Shown here: piece by piece, positions 17,546-28,100 of the stretch | How positions within the stretch are numbered: the first letter of the stretch is position 1 | Layout of the letters: each line of letters starts with the position of its first letter | Assembly (NCBI GenBank): GCA_014360015.1 | Contig: JACIYJ010000007.1 | Location: forward strand, 62,001-126,000 | Source: Candidatus Aminicenantota bacterium | GTDB lineage: Bacteria; Acidobacteriota; Aminicenantia; Aminicenantales; Saccharicenantaceae | Length of the DNA stretch: 64,000 nt | Reading direction: 5' to 3' | Position numbers and translations under genes: made by a program | Notes under the pieces: generated by a model | What the model was told of the DNA's origin: nothing | Seen by the model: the letters and a program-made list of their open reading frames with translations, nothing else | The model's database searches: none

Positions 17546-17991
17546 AAGATAAATATAAACTCTGGATAGCTCTCTCCTTGGTCGTTGTCTTTGGTCTGGG
17601 TGTAGCGGTCGGAGTGTTGAGTGAAAAGGCTTGTCTTAGCAAGAATAAATCCAAGCCACCTCAAAAGCAGGAACCATTTCCGACCATGGAAGTCATTTCT
17701 AAAGAACTCCAGTTGACACCCGAACAGGAGGCTCAGATCAGAGAAGTTTTTAAGCGGAGCGAAGAGCGTTTTGAAGCTTTTAGAAAAGAAGTTCATACTC
17801 GTCTCGGAGAGCTGCGTGATCAATTAAAAAGTGAAATGGATAGCGTGCTGACTCCCGAACAGCAGAAAAAAATGCAGGAAATGATGGATAGATATATGCG
17901 CCAGCGGAAAAGAAACTCTTCCGAGCGGCGAGAGGATAAACCTCGAGATCAAATTCCCCCTAAAAAGGAGAAAAAAGGAGAAGGAAGATGA
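17542..17991 (+). CDS. Spy/CpxP-like periplasmic protein
   Basis: This 149-residue protein begins with a signal or anchor segment (LWIALSLVVVFGLGVAVGVL). A helical region follows with two LTxxQ-type motifs, LQLTPEQEAQIREVF and VLTPEQQKKMQEMM, the mark of the Spy/CpxP chaperone family. The C-terminus is highly charged and Lys/Arg-rich. Spy and CpxP respond to envelope stress and, in some bacteria, metals. Its place directly behind a sigma/anti-sigma pair suggests it is either an effector or a periplasmic sensor for that pair. Confidence 0.82.
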   Translation: MKDKYKLWIALSLVVVFGLGVAVGVLSEKACLSKNKSKPPQKQEPFPTMEVISKELQLTPEQEAQIREVFKRSEERFEAFRKEVHTRLGELRDQLKSEMDSVLTPEQQKKMQEMMDRYMRQRKRNSSERREDKPRDQIPPKKEKKGEGR

Positions 17992-19361
17992 AGAAGAAAA
18001 CTTTATTCATCATCATTGCCATCGTGGTTATCGTCGGTTTAGTTGTTGGTTTTACTCTGGTTAAAAAGAGTTCCAACAACAAGCCTAAGTACCGAACTGA
18101 AAAAGTTAGCCGTGGCGATATTGAAGCCGTGGTTACCGCAACCGGAACTTTGAATCCAGTGGTTCTGGTTCAAGTGGGTAGCCAGGTTTCTGGCAGGATT
18201 GAAAAAATCTATGTAGATTTTAACTCCAAAGTTAAAAAAGGTGATATTTTGGCCGAACTTGACCAGTCTCAGCTTAAGGCTCAAATAGAGCAGAATCAGG
18301 CTAATTATCAGAATGCCATCGCTTCAGTGGAAAGGGCCAAGGTATCTCTGGAAATTGCTCAGAAAAATTATGAAAGGGCCAAAAGTCTTTTTGAGAAGAA
18401 CCTTATTTCTTCTCAGGAAAAAGATCAGGCTGAAGCTGCATACCTTCAGGCTAAAGCTGACCTGGTCTCAGCCGAAGCTCGGGCAGCTCAGGCCAAGTAT
18501 CAATTAGATGCTAGTAAAGTCAATTTAAGCTATGCCATAATCCGCTCACCAATTGATGGGGTTGTGGTTTCCAGAAATGTCAATGTTGGCCAGACAGTGG
18601 CCGCCAGTTTTCAGGCCCCAACCCTGTTTGAAATTGCCAATGACCTGACCAAAATGCAGGTTGAATGTCTGGTTGATGAAGCTGATGTGGGAAAAGTCAA
18701 AGAAGGTCAGAAAGTAAAATTTACGGTTGAAGCCTATCCAAATGAGACTTTCTGGGGTGTGGTCAGACAGGTTCGCTATGCGGCCCAGGTGCAGCAAAAT
18801 GTGGTTCAGTATACGGCCATTCTGGATGTTGACAATTCCAGCATGAAACTTCTGCCCGGTATGACCGCTACCTGCTCTATCGTCGTAGGCGAAGCCAAGA
18901 ATGTCCTGAGGGTTCCTAACGCTGCCCTGCGCTTCACTCCAGACCTGAAACCGGAAGAATTGCAGAAGATTATGAAGGCTGCTTTTGAAGAGATGGCGGC
19001 CAGAAGACAGCAACAGGGTGGGGGAGCCCCGGTCGGACCTTCTTCAGGCACTCAGGCCTCAGGCGGTCAGAGAACCTTTAATTTTGCCCAGATGGGTCAG
19101 ATGGGAGCAATGAGCGGCTCTGGGCAGCAGGGGACCAGAAGAGGTCCTTCGAGAGTCTGGATGATGGATGAAAAAGGCAACCTCAAGGTGGTCTTTGTCC
19201 GCACCGGCGTTACTGACAATGCTTATACCGAAATCATCAGCGGCAATCTGAAAGAAGGTGATGAGGTCATCATCGGACTGATGACAGCATCGTCCTCCAG
19301 TTCTTCCGGTCGGCCACAGACTCCGCCGCCGGGTGGTGGTATGTTCATGATCAGAAGGTAA
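17988..19361 (+). CDS. macA: MacA-like membrane fusion protein
   Basis: The 457-residue protein has an N-terminal membrane anchor (TLFIIIAIVVIVGLVVGFTL). It then shows the lipoyl/biotinyl half-motifs typical of HlyD/MacA adaptors, VGSQVSGRIEKIYVDFNSKV and IRSPIDGVVVSRNVNVGQTV, flanking a long coiled-coil hairpin (about 95-185). Unusually, the membrane-proximal region carries a Gly/Ser/Gln/Met-rich low-complexity insert at about 345-385, and the C-terminus ends in another Ser/Pro/Gly stretch. It should link the MacB ABC transporter to the TolC channel encoded just downstream. It overlaps the Spy-like gene by 4 bases. Confidence 0.92.
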   Translation: MKKKTLFIIIAIVVIVGLVVGFTLVKKSSNNKPKYRTEKVSRGDIEAVVTATGTLNPVVLVQVGSQVSGRIEKIYVDFNSKVKKGDILAELDQSQLKAQIEQNQANYQNAIASVERAKVSLEIAQKNYERAKSLFEKNLISSQEKDQAEAAYLQAKADLVSAEARAAQAKYQLDASKVNLSYAIIRSPIDGVVVSRNVNVGQTVAASFQAPTLFEIANDLTKMQVECLVDEADVGKVKEGQKVKFTVEAYPNETFWGVVRQVRYAAQVQQNVVQYTAILDVDNSSMKLLPGMTATCSIVVGEAKNVLRVPNAALRFTPDLKPEELQKIMKAAFEEMAARRQQQGGGAPVGPSSGTQASGGQRTFNFAQMGQMGAMSGSGQQGTRRGPSRVWMMDEKGNLKVVFVRTGVTDNAYTEIISGNLKEGDEVIIGLMTASSSSSSGRPQTPPPGGGMFMIRR

Positions 19362-19378
19362 TTCTGACAGGAGATAAG

Positions 19379-20104
19379 ATGAGCGACAAGATTATTCAAT
19401 TAGAAAATATAGTCAAAATCTATCAGATTGGTGAAACCCAGGTCCAGGCCTTGAGAGGCATCACTTACAGCGTAAATTACTCTGAGTTCCTGGCCATCAT
19501 GGGACCATCCGGTTCCGGTAAATCCACTTTGATGAGCATCCTGGGCCTGCTGGACCGCCCGACTTCTGGCAAGTATTTTCTCGAAGGGATGGATGTTTCC
19601 CGGTTGACCAAGGACGAGATGGCGGCAATTAGAAATAGAAAGATTGGTTTTGTCTTTCAAAACTTCAACCTGCTTTCCAGAACCACCGCTCTGGAAAATG
19701 TGGAATTGCCGATGCTTTATGCCAATGTCAACAGCAAAGAAGCCAGGGAAAAAGCTTTGCGGGCACTGGCTGCCGTCGGGTTGAAAGGCTGGGAACATCA
19801 TCGAACCAACCAACTTTCCGGTGGACAGATGCAGAGAGTGGCCATAGCCAGGGCCTTAGTCAATGACCCGTCAATAATTCTGGCTGATGAACCAACCGGA
19901 AACCTCGATTCCAAAACCGGGGCCGAGATTATGGACATTTTCTGCAGACTAAATCAGGAAAGAAAAATCACTCTGATTATGGTCACGCATGACCCGGTGA
20001 TTGCTTCCTATGCCAAACGACGGCTTTATCTCAAAGATGGTCAGATTATCAAAGAAGAAGTCAGTGAAGGTTCCTGTGAACGAGCTTCAGTTTCAGGAGG
20101 ATAA
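19379..20104 (+). CDS. macB: MacB-type ABC transporter ATPase subunit
   Basis: The 241-residue protein is an ABC ATPase of the LolD/MacB group. Walker A is [11 protein letters not shown], the Q-loop FVFQNFNLL, the signature [15 protein letters not shown], Walker [13 protein letters not shown] and the switch His VTHDPV. In E. coli MacB the ATPase and permease are one chain; here they are two genes, 2 bases apart. A clear ribosome binding site (CAGGAGATAAG) precedes it. Confidence 0.94.
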   Translation: MSDKIIQLENIVKIYQIGETQVQALRGITYSVNYSEFLAIMGPSGSGKSTLMSILGLLDRPTSGKYFLEGMDVSRLTKDEMAAIRNRKIGFVFQNFNLLSRTTALENVELPMLYANVNSKEAREKALRALAAVGLKGWEHHRTNQLSGGQMQRVAIARALVNDPSIILADEPTGNLDSKTGAEIMDIFCRLNQERKITLIMVTHDPVIASYAKRRLYLKDGQIIKEEVSEGSCERASVSGG

Positions 20105-20106
20105 AA

Positions 20107-21333
20107 ATGAAAATTTTTAAAATATTACAGGTCTCGATTCGGGCCTTGACTCGGAACAAAATGAGGTCCTTCCTGACTATCCTGGGAATCATCATCGGAG
20201 TGGCGGCGGTGATTGCCATGGTCAGTGTTGGCGAAGGGGCCAAGAAAGGCATTCAGGAACGGTTTGCTTCTATGGGCACCAACCTGCTGTTTGTCTATCC
20301 CGGGAGCAGAAATGTGCGAGGAGTGCATACCGGTTTTGGTGGCTTCAACACCTTAAAGCCTGAAGATGCCAAGGCTATAGAAGAGTACTGCGACGCGGTC
20401 CAGGCTACTTCCCCTTCAATTTCTACCAGAGCTCAGGTTGTCTATGCTAACAAGAACTGGAACACCCAGATTCAGGGTACCGGAGAGAAATTTCCTGAAA
20501 TAAGAAACTGGAAAGTGGTCGAAGGTACTTACTTTGATGAAACTCATGTGGCGGCAGCGGCTAAGGTTTGCGTCTTAGGAAGTCAGGTTAAACAGAATCT
20601 TTTTGAAGATGAAGAAGCTGTCGGCAAAACCATCAGAATAAAAAAGATTCCGTTCAAGGTAATTGGTGTCTTAGAATCAAAAGGAGAACAGGGCGGTTTT
20701 TTCAACCGGGATGACATGATTGCTGTTCCTTATACCACTGTCATGAAGAGACTGATGGGTGTTGATTATATTGGTTCGATCGATGTCTCAGCGGTCTCAG
20801 CTGATAGAACGGCTGAAGCCCAAAAACAGATTGAAGAACTATTGAGGGAAAGACACCGCATCGCCCCTGGAGCCGAAGACGATTTCCAGGTCCGAAACAT
20901 CGCTGATGTGGCTCAGAGTGCTGCTGAATCTACCCAGATTATGACCATCCTTCTTGGGTCGATTGCTTCGATTTCGCTTATTGTCGGCGGTATCGGAATA
21001 ATGAACATCATGCTGGTTTCGGTTACTGAACGTATCAGAGAAATCGGAGTCCGCTTAGCTGTGGGAGCCAGGGAAAGAGACATTCTGCTTCAGTTCCTGA
21101 TTGAAGCGGTGGTTCTCAGCGTTGGTGGTGGTATTATCGGCATCATCGTGGGAGTTGGAGCATCCAAGTTGATGAAGTACATTTCGGTTTTTCAGGGTAT
21201 TACTACAGTTGTCACTCCGGGCTCGATTTTGCTGGCTTTTCTTTTCTCAGCTTCGGTAGGTATATTCTTTGGTTATTACCCGGCCCGAAAGGCTTCCCGA
21301 CTCGACCCAATAGAAGCCCTGCGATATGAATGA
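20107..21333 (+). CDS. macB: MacB-type ABC transporter permease subunit
   Basis: The 408-residue protein has the four-helix MacB/FtsX layout: one helix near residue 25 (FLTILGIIIGVAAVIAMVSV), a large periplasmic domain (about 45-280), then three helices with the FtsX signature GGIGIMNIMLVSVTERIREI. The last helix is followed by YYPARKASRLDPIEALRYE, the typical end of this family. Together with the ATPase, MacA and TolC it should form a tripartite pump exporting a substrate from the periplasm or outer leaflet. The substrate is unknown. Confidence 0.94.
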   Translation: MKIFKILQVSIRALTRNKMRSFLTILGIIIGVAAVIAMVSVGEGAKKGIQERFASMGTNLLFVYPGSRNVRGVHTGFGGFNTLKPEDAKAIEEYCDAVQATSPSISTRAQVVYANKNWNTQIQGTGEKFPEIRNWKVVEGTYFDETHVAAAAKVCVLGSQVKQNLFEDEEAVGKTIRIKKIPFKVIGVLESKGEQGGFFNRDDMIAVPYTTVMKRLMGVDYIGSIDVSAVSADRTAEAQKQIEELLRERHRIAPGAEDDFQVRNIADVAQSAAESTQIMTILLGSIASISLIVGGIGIMNIMLVSVTERIREIGVRLAVGARERDILLQFLIEAVVLSVGGGIIGIIVGVGASKLMKYISVFQGITTVVTPGSILLAFLFSASVGIFFGYYPARKASRLDPIEALRYE

Positions 21334-21401
21334 TAGCTTGAAGTGAAAGTCCTTAATTTTGAAATAACTTGTATGTTTGACCAAGACAATCGGAGGTTCA
21401 A

Positions 21402-22973
21402 ATGAAGAAAACACTTAAGGTTTTAAGTTTATTGCTGATATTCAGTTTCCTGAGCGGTTTAGCCCTTCTGGCTCAAGAAGAAAAAGTCCTGAAACTAACG
21501 CTGGAAGACTGCATCATCAGGACTCTCAAAAACAATCTCGGGGTATCAATTCAAGAATTGAATCCGGAGATTTCTGCTGCCAGCCTGTCGAAGGCCAAAG
21601 AAAAATTTTATCCCACGCTCCAGTTTAGCTATACCCAGAGAAGAAACAACACACCCTCTTTCTCCGGGCTGGAATCGATTGAAAGCACCATTACTAAATA
21701 CAATGATTTATATGGGCAGATTTCTCAGGCCATTCCTTTTGGTGGGACTCTGAACATCAGTCTGGATACTTACAAGAATTTTACCACACAGAATTTTCAG
21801 ACCTGGAATCCTCGCTACTACAGCACCCTGAGGTTTGACTTCACCCAGCCACTCCTTCAGAATTTCGGTTACAACATGAGCCGGAAAGAAATCATTATCG
21901 CCCGGAACAACTTGGCTGCTTCTCAAGCCCAGCTGGAAAAATCTCTCATGGATACCATCTACTCAGCCGAGCAGGCTTACTGGAATTTAGTTTATGCCAT
22001 TGAAGACCTCAAGGTGAAACAGCAATCCCTCAAGTTAGCTCAGGAACTTCTGGAAAAGAACATAAGGTCGGTGGAAGTCGGAACCTTAGCTCCTCTGGAT
22101 GTGCTCAGCGCCCGGTCTGAAGTGGCTACCAGAGAAGCTGACATCATCCAGGCTGAAGCTGCGGTGAAGAATGCGGAAGACCAGTTGAAGACTCTGATGA
22201 ACATGAGTCAGGAAGAAGAAAAACAGTACACAGCCATAATCCCGGTTGACACCCCCAAATTTGAACAGAAGGAGATGTCTCTGGAAGAAGCTATCTCCAT
22301 TGCTCTGGCCAACCGCCCCGACCTGAAAAGTCTGCAAATCAACCTGAAGACTCAGGAATTCAATTTATCTGTGGCTAAAAACCAGCTATTGCCCGCTCTA
22401 AATTTAACTGCTTCCTACTGGAGTCCCGGTCTTTCCGGTGACCGACTGGTTTACCTCAATAACAATCCTCTTACCGGGATTATCGTCGATGTCATTCCTG
22501 GTCCCAGAAGCAATTCTCTAAAGGATGCTCTCAATTTCAAATATCAGAACTGGTCAGTTGGTTTAACCCTGAACATCCCGCTCAGCAATATGATTTCTAA
22601 AGCCAGCTATACTCAAGCCAGGTTGAACCTGGAACAGGCTCAGCTGAGCTTAAAACAACAGGAACAACAGGCAATGCTGGAAATCAAAACAGCTCTGAGG
22701 AACGTTCAGGCAAATCTCAAAAGAGTCCAGGCTTACCGAGCTGCTCGTGAACTTCAGGAACAGAAGCTGGCTGCTGAAGAAGAGAAACTGAAAGTCGGGC
22801 AGAGCACTAACTATACCGTCCTGATGTACCAGAGAGACTTAGCCAACGCTCGTTCAGCTGAACTCAAGGCCATTATTGATTATAATATCTCCTTAGCCAA
22901 TCTGGAAAAGGCTCTCGGATTGAGTCTCAAGAATAGAAATATGAAACTTGTCGATTTTCTTGATAGTAACTGA
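21402..22973 (+). CDS. TolC-family outer membrane efflux protein
   Basis: The 523-residue protein has a signal peptide (KVLSLLLIFSFLSGLALLAQ) and two repeated OEP halves rich in long Gln/Ala/Leu helices, for example LSARSEVATREADIIQAEA and QARLNLEQAQLSLKQQEQQA. This is the TolC architecture of a helical tunnel topped by a beta-barrel. A good ribosome binding site (CGGAGG) precedes the ATG. It completes the MacA-MacB-TolC set of the operon led by the ECF sigma factor. Confidence 0.93.
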   Translation: MKKTLKVLSLLLIFSFLSGLALLAQEEKVLKLTLEDCIIRTLKNNLGVSIQELNPEISAASLSKAKEKFYPTLQFSYTQRRNNTPSFSGLESIESTITKYNDLYGQISQAIPFGGTLNISLDTYKNFTTQNFQTWNPRYYSTLRFDFTQPLLQNFGYNMSRKEIIIARNNLAASQAQLEKSLMDTIYSAEQAYWNLVYAIEDLKVKQQSLKLAQELLEKNIRSVEVGTLAPLDVLSARSEVATREADIIQAEAAVKNAEDQLKTLMNMSQEEEKQYTAIIPVDTPKFEQKEMSLEEAISIALANRPDLKSLQINLKTQEFNLSVAKNQLLPALNLTASYWSPGLSGDRLVYLNNNPLTGIIVDVIPGPRSNSLKDALNFKYQNWSVGLTLNIPLSNMISKASYTQARLNLEQAQLSLKQQEQQAMLEIKTALRNVQANLKRVQAYRAARELQEQKLAAEEEKLKVGQSTNYTVLMYQRDLANARSAELKAIIDYNISLANLEKALGLSLKNRNMKLVDFLDSN

Positions 22974-22999
22974 TTCCTTAGCCGAAACTGAAATTCCAG

Positions 23000-25198
23000 A
23001 TGTGTAAGCAGCTAAAAGGGTGGATTTTAGTAACTTTTCTTATCCTTTTTACCCGGCTGCTTCTGTCCAGCCAACCACAGGTGCTCCCAAAGAATTTTCT
23101 GGTCGAAGCCAGATATCTGGAAAAAGCTCCGGTCATTGATGGGCACTTAGGAAATCCAGAATGGGCTGCAGCTGCGGTTATCGAGGACTTTGTTCAATAT
23201 GAACCTCAGGAGGGCGGCCAGCCATCGGAGAAAACAATTGTCTGGATAGGCTATGACCAAAAATATCTTTACATAGCTTTTCGGTGCCTTGATTCCCGCT
23301 CAACTGAGATTCGTTGCTCTCTCTGTCAGAGAGATAAAGTTCATGGTGATGATGTAGTCTCTGTCTATCTCGATACTTTTAATGATAAAAAAAGAGCTTT
23401 TGTTTTTCAGGTCAACCCGAAAGGTGTTCAGGTTGACGGAGTTTATGTGGAGATGATGCCCCACAGTGGTCGCGGTCGAGGCGGGGGCGGCGGTTTTGAC
23501 CGAATCGACCGCAACTGGAACGCCTATTTCAAGTCAGCTGCTTACAGGGATGAACAGGGCTATACCGTAGAAATGGCCATACCTTTTAAGAGCTTGCGTT
23601 TTCCGAACACGCCTTCTCAGGTCTGGGGCATAATGTTCAGACGACAGATACCCAGAAAAAGCGAAGACCTGTACTGGCCACCACGTTCGCGCAGTGTTAA
23701 TGGATTGCTGATTCAGGCCGGCCAGCTCGTCATCAACCGGAATGTGGAAAAAGGCAAAAACCTTGAACTAATGCCGGCTGTTATTGGCAGCAAAGCCAGC
23801 GGTGACAGGGCTTCTGCTGAAGTTGGCGCCAATATCAAATATGGAATTACTTCAGACATCACTGCCGACCTGGCCCTAAACCCTGATTTCAGTCAGATCG
23901 AAGCTGACCTGCCCCAGAATGACGTCAATCAGCGATATGCTCTTTATTTTCCAGAAAAAAGGCCATTTTTCCTGGAAGGCAAAGATATCTTCGATACCCC
24001 CATAGAGCTGGTTTATACCAGAAAAATCGTCTCACCTGTTTGGGCAGCCAAGGTTAGTGGAAAAGTGAATAAAACCAGCTTCGGAATTATCTCGGCCATG
24101 GATGATTTGCCTGTAGCTATTGATATTCTTGGAGCACCTGAATTTGACGACACGGTGTCTTATCGCGCTCTGAACAATATTGTCCGCTTGCGCCAGGACC
24201 TGTTTGCCGAATCATACTTGGGCTTTATCGTTTCTGACAAAGAAATGGGTCAGACTGGCTCTTCGCTTTTCACCGATTACAATCGTCTCGTCGGGCTCGA
24301 CGGCCTGTTCAAGTTTCTCGAGTATAATCGGTTGTCCTTTCAGCTGGTGGGCTCGAAAAGCCGGGTAGCCGGGGTAGAAACTGAGCTGGTGCCAGCCTTT
24401 AATCTCAGCTTTAACCATCAGAGCCGACACCTCGGGATTTCTTTGGATTGGAATAGCATCCATCCTGATTTTGAAGCCGGTCTGGGCTTTATCAGGAGGA
24501 AAAATATCCATTCCTTGAATTCAAGAATCGGCTATACTTTTCTTCCAGAGAATGATTTGATCATTTCAATCACCCCCTCAATTTCCTACCGCCGGATTTA
24601 TGATTTCAATCGGACGTTGACCGATAATGATGTTGATTATTCTCTAATAATTAACGGCTGGCGCCAGACTTTTATTTTTCTCAATTACAGCGATTCTTTC
24701 GAAAAATACAATGGAGTGGACCTGAAGCCAAAGGAATTTCGCGGAAGTATCTTTTCTGCCCCACTTTCCTGGTTGAGCGGTCGGATAATGTATTCCTTCG
24801 GTCGATCAATCTATTATTCAGACGACCCTTATCTTGGTTACCGAACCTCATTTGAAACCGAGATGAATTTCCGTCCTCTGGCCAACATCCTGCTCTCTTA
24901 TACTTTTGAAGATACTGATTTTTATGAAAAAAAAGGCGGAGAAAAAATATATCAGGTGATGATTCTCAGCCAGCGAGCCAGCATTCAGTTTAATAAAAAT
25001 CTTTTTCTGCGAATAATCACTGACTATAATGATTATTATAAAAAGATTTTCCTGAGCGGATTGATCGGCTACGAACTTAACCCGGGCACAGTTTTCTACC
25101 TTGGAGTGGAGGATAATCGCGAGCAAGATGTAACGGGCCACTTTAAGTCAACCGGCCGTTATTATTTCCTCAAATTTTCCTACTGGTGGCGGATTTGA
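23000..25198 (+). CDS. DUF5916 protein with N-terminal CBM9-like domain, outer membrane
   Basis: At 732 residues this is a probable outer-membrane protein. A signal peptide (WILVTFLILFTRLLLSSQ) precedes a carbohydrate-binding family 9-like domain, recognisable from APVIDGHLGNPEWAAA and KTIVWIGYDQKYLYIAFRC. The rest matches DUF5916, with the conserved NPDFSQIEADLPQNDVNQRY and FPEKRPFFLEGKDIF, followed by repeated amphipathic strands and a terminal aromatic residue region (YYFLKFSYWWRI) fitting a beta-barrel. Its function is not established. It follows the TolC gene by 26 bases, and its 3' end overlaps the convergent czcA-like gene by 19 bases. Confidence 0.85.
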   Translation: MCKQLKGWILVTFLILFTRLLLSSQPQVLPKNFLVEARYLEKAPVIDGHLGNPEWAAAAVIEDFVQYEPQEGGQPSEKTIVWIGYDQKYLYIAFRCLDSRSTEIRCSLCQRDKVHGDDVVSVYLDTFNDKKRAFVFQVNPKGVQVDGVYVEMMPHSGRGRGGGGGFDRIDRNWNAYFKSAAYRDEQGYTVEMAIPFKSLRFPNTPSQVWGIMFRRQIPRKSEDLYWPPRSRSVNGLLIQAGQLVINRNVEKGKNLELMPAVIGSKASGDRASAEVGANIKYGITSDITADLALNPDFSQIEADLPQNDVNQRYALYFPEKRPFFLEGKDIFDTPIELVYTRKIVSPVWAAKVSGKVNKTSFGIISAMDDLPVAIDILGAPEFDDTVSYRALNNIVRLRQDLFAESYLGFIVSDKEMGQTGSSLFTDYNRLVGLDGLFKFLEYNRLSFQLVGSKSRVAGVETELVPAFNLSFNHQSRHLGISLDWNSIHPDFEAGLGFIRRKNIHSLNSRIGYTFLPENDLIISITPSISYRRIYDFNRTLTDNDVDYSLIINGWRQTFIFLNYSDSFEKYNGVDLKPKEFRGSIFSAPLSWLSGRIMYSFGRSIYYSDDPYLGYRTSFETEMNFRPLANILLSYTFEDTDFYEKKGGEKIYQVMILSQRASIQFNKNLFLRIITDYNDYYKKIFLSGLIGYELNPGTVFYLGVEDNREQDVTGHFKSTGRYYFLKFSYWWRI

Positions 25199-28100
25199 AA
25201 CTTAAGTCTGCCACTTGTCCAGTGGTAAAAAATCGGCAGAACCAGCAGAGTCAGGATGGTTGAAGTAATCAGCCCGCCGATGACCACCACGGCTAAGGGC
25301 CGCTGAATTTCTGAACCTGGTCCCTGAGCAAAAAGCAGCGGTACCAGACCGAGCAGGGTGGTGGTGGCGGTCATCAGAACCGGTCTCAGCCTTCGCTGTC
25401 CACCTAAGATAATGGCTTCATCGAGTGGCCGGCCTTCGTTAACCAGCTGTTGAAAATAGCTGATTAAAACAACTCCGTTAAGCACCGCTATGCCCAGCAG
25501 AGCGATGAAACCAACCGAAGCTGGAACTGAAAGATACAAACCAGAAAGCCACAGAGAGAAAACGCCACCAATCAGAGCAAACGGCAGGTTCAACAGCACC
25601 AGCAGGGCCAGCTTGAATGAATCGAAAGTTGAAAACAGCAGAAAAAAGATAAGAGCGATGGTTAAAGGCACGATGAGCATCAATCTTCTCATCGCTCGCT
25701 GCTGATTCTCAAACTGGCCTCCCCATTCCAGTCGGTAACCAGATGGCAGACTCACCTTTTGTTTTATTTTTTGCCTGGCTTCCGCCACAAACCCGGCCAG
25801 GTCGCGTCCGGTGATATTAACTTCGATTCCGATTCTTCTGAATCCAGCTTCCCGGCTGATCTGGGCCGGGCCTTCAACCTGCTCGATGGAGGCCAGCTGG
25901 CTGAGCGGAAGGCGGTAACCCTGCGGAGTATCAACTAAGATTTCTTTCAGGTTCTCGATTGAATTTCGTCTATATTCAGGATATTTAACCACCACATCAT
26001 AAGCCCGTTGTCCTTCATACATTCTGGTGATAGCTTTTCCTCCCACGGCTGTTTCCACTACTGAAAGAACATCTGCGGTATGGAGTCCATATCGTTTAAT
26101 GTTTTCTCGGTTAACATCCACTACCAGATACGGCTGCCCGGATATTCTTTCGACTACAATATCCGTTGCTCCCCGAAGGCTGCCAACGACTGCCGCAATT
26201 TCTTCCGCTTTAGCTTTTAGAATCCATAGGTCCTCACCGAATAGCTTGATTATCAGCTGAGCCCTGGTTCCGGCTACCAGTTCATCTATCCGGCAGGCAA
26301 TGGGCTGACTGAAGGAATAAGAAATCCCGGGAATATCAGAAATAGCCTTCCGCATTTTTTCAGTGAGTTCTTCTCTGGTTCGGGCCGAGGTCCATTCAGA
26401 GCGTGGTCTCAAGGAGCCAACAAACCCGGTCTTTTCTACACCCCGGGCTTCGAGAGCTATTCCGGTCTGTCCGGTGCGGGAGACTACTGTTTTGAGCTCT
26501 GGAAACTGTTTTAATCGTTTCTCCACTTCCATAGTGATCGACATAGCCTGCTCAAGTGAGATACCCGGCAGCATCTGAATGTCCATGTCAAAGGCCCCTT
26601 CATCCATGATGGGTATGAATTCCCGTCCGAGACGCGGAACGAGGAAAACAGTTGTCATTAACAAGCCCACCATCAGTCCGGTGACCAGGAGTCGATGGTT
26701 AAGGGCCCAGCGGAGCGAAGGAACATAAATTTTATTAATAGCTTTGATGAGCCGGTTTTCTCTTTCTGGCCTGACCTTCAGAATCAGATAAGAAAGCCCC
26801 GGTATGATTAATAGGGAGATGACTAAGGAGCAAAGGATAGCGATCGACATAGTCAAGGCTAGGGGTGAAAACATCTTGCCTTCTATTCCCTGAAGGCTCA
26901 GCAGCGGCAGAAAAGTGAGAGCGATGATCAGTTCCCCGAAAATGCTCGGCTTGCGGACTTCGATGATAGCTTTGAAAAAAGTGGACAGGTCTTTTTTTCC
27001 GGTTTCAACCAGATGACGCTGGATGTTCTCAACCTGGATGATTGCAGCGTCGATGATCATCCCAATAGAAATGGCCAGACCTCCGAGAGTCATCAGATTA
27101 GCGGTCAGCCCGACCTGTTTCATGACGATAAAAGTAAGAAGAGCCGCTAAGGGCAAAGACAAAACGACCACGATGGAACTGCGGAAGCTGTGGAGAAAGA
27201 CGAAGAGAATCAAAATAACCAGAATGGCTCCGATGAGCAGCGCCTCCAGAATGGTGTGGATACTTTTCTCGACGATGTCAGTCCTCTTATAGAAAGGCAC
27301 TATTTTCAATCCAGACGGAAGCAGGCCGCTGGAGTTGATTTCTTCAACTTTTTTCTCCACTCTCCTGGTAACTTCACGGCTGTTTTCTCCTTTGAGCATA
27401 AGGACAATTCCGCCAACAACTTCCTTTTCTCCGTTTTTGATGGCTCCACCCTGACGAACGGCCTGACCTACTTCCACCCGAGCAACCTCTCGCAAAGTTA
27501 CGGGAATCCCTTTCTCGGCTTTAACTACGGTGTTCTCAATATCTTCCAGCTTAGTGAACAGGCCGGTTCCCCTGACAATAAACTGCTGCCCCCCTTTTTC
27601 TATGATGTTGCCGCCGACATTGAGATTGTTATTCCGGACAGCTTCGATGATGTCCTGGAGGGTCAGGTTGTATTTTAAAAGCCGGTCAGGCTCCACCTGA
27701 ATCAAATATTGTTTGATGTAGCCACCGAACGAGTTAACATCGCTCACTCCAGGAATGCTCTTTAAAATCGGGGTGATTACCCAGTCTTGGATGGTTCTTA
27801 ACTCTGTAAGATAAGGGATCCAGTCTTCCTGTTTAGTGGGTTCATTGCCTTCTAAGGTATACTGGTAAATTTCACCCATGGCTGTAGCAATCGGTCCAAG
27901 GCTTATCTCCACCCCATCAGGGACTTTTTCCTTAGCTTCGGCTAATCTTTCAAAAACCTGCTGCCGGGCGAAATAAATATCAGTTTTGTCTTCAAACACC
28001 GCGGTAACCACCGATAACCCGAATCTGGAAACAGACCGCAGCTGGCTTAATTTGGGGATGCCGCGCAGGGTGGTTTCGATGGGAAAAGTGACGAACTTTT

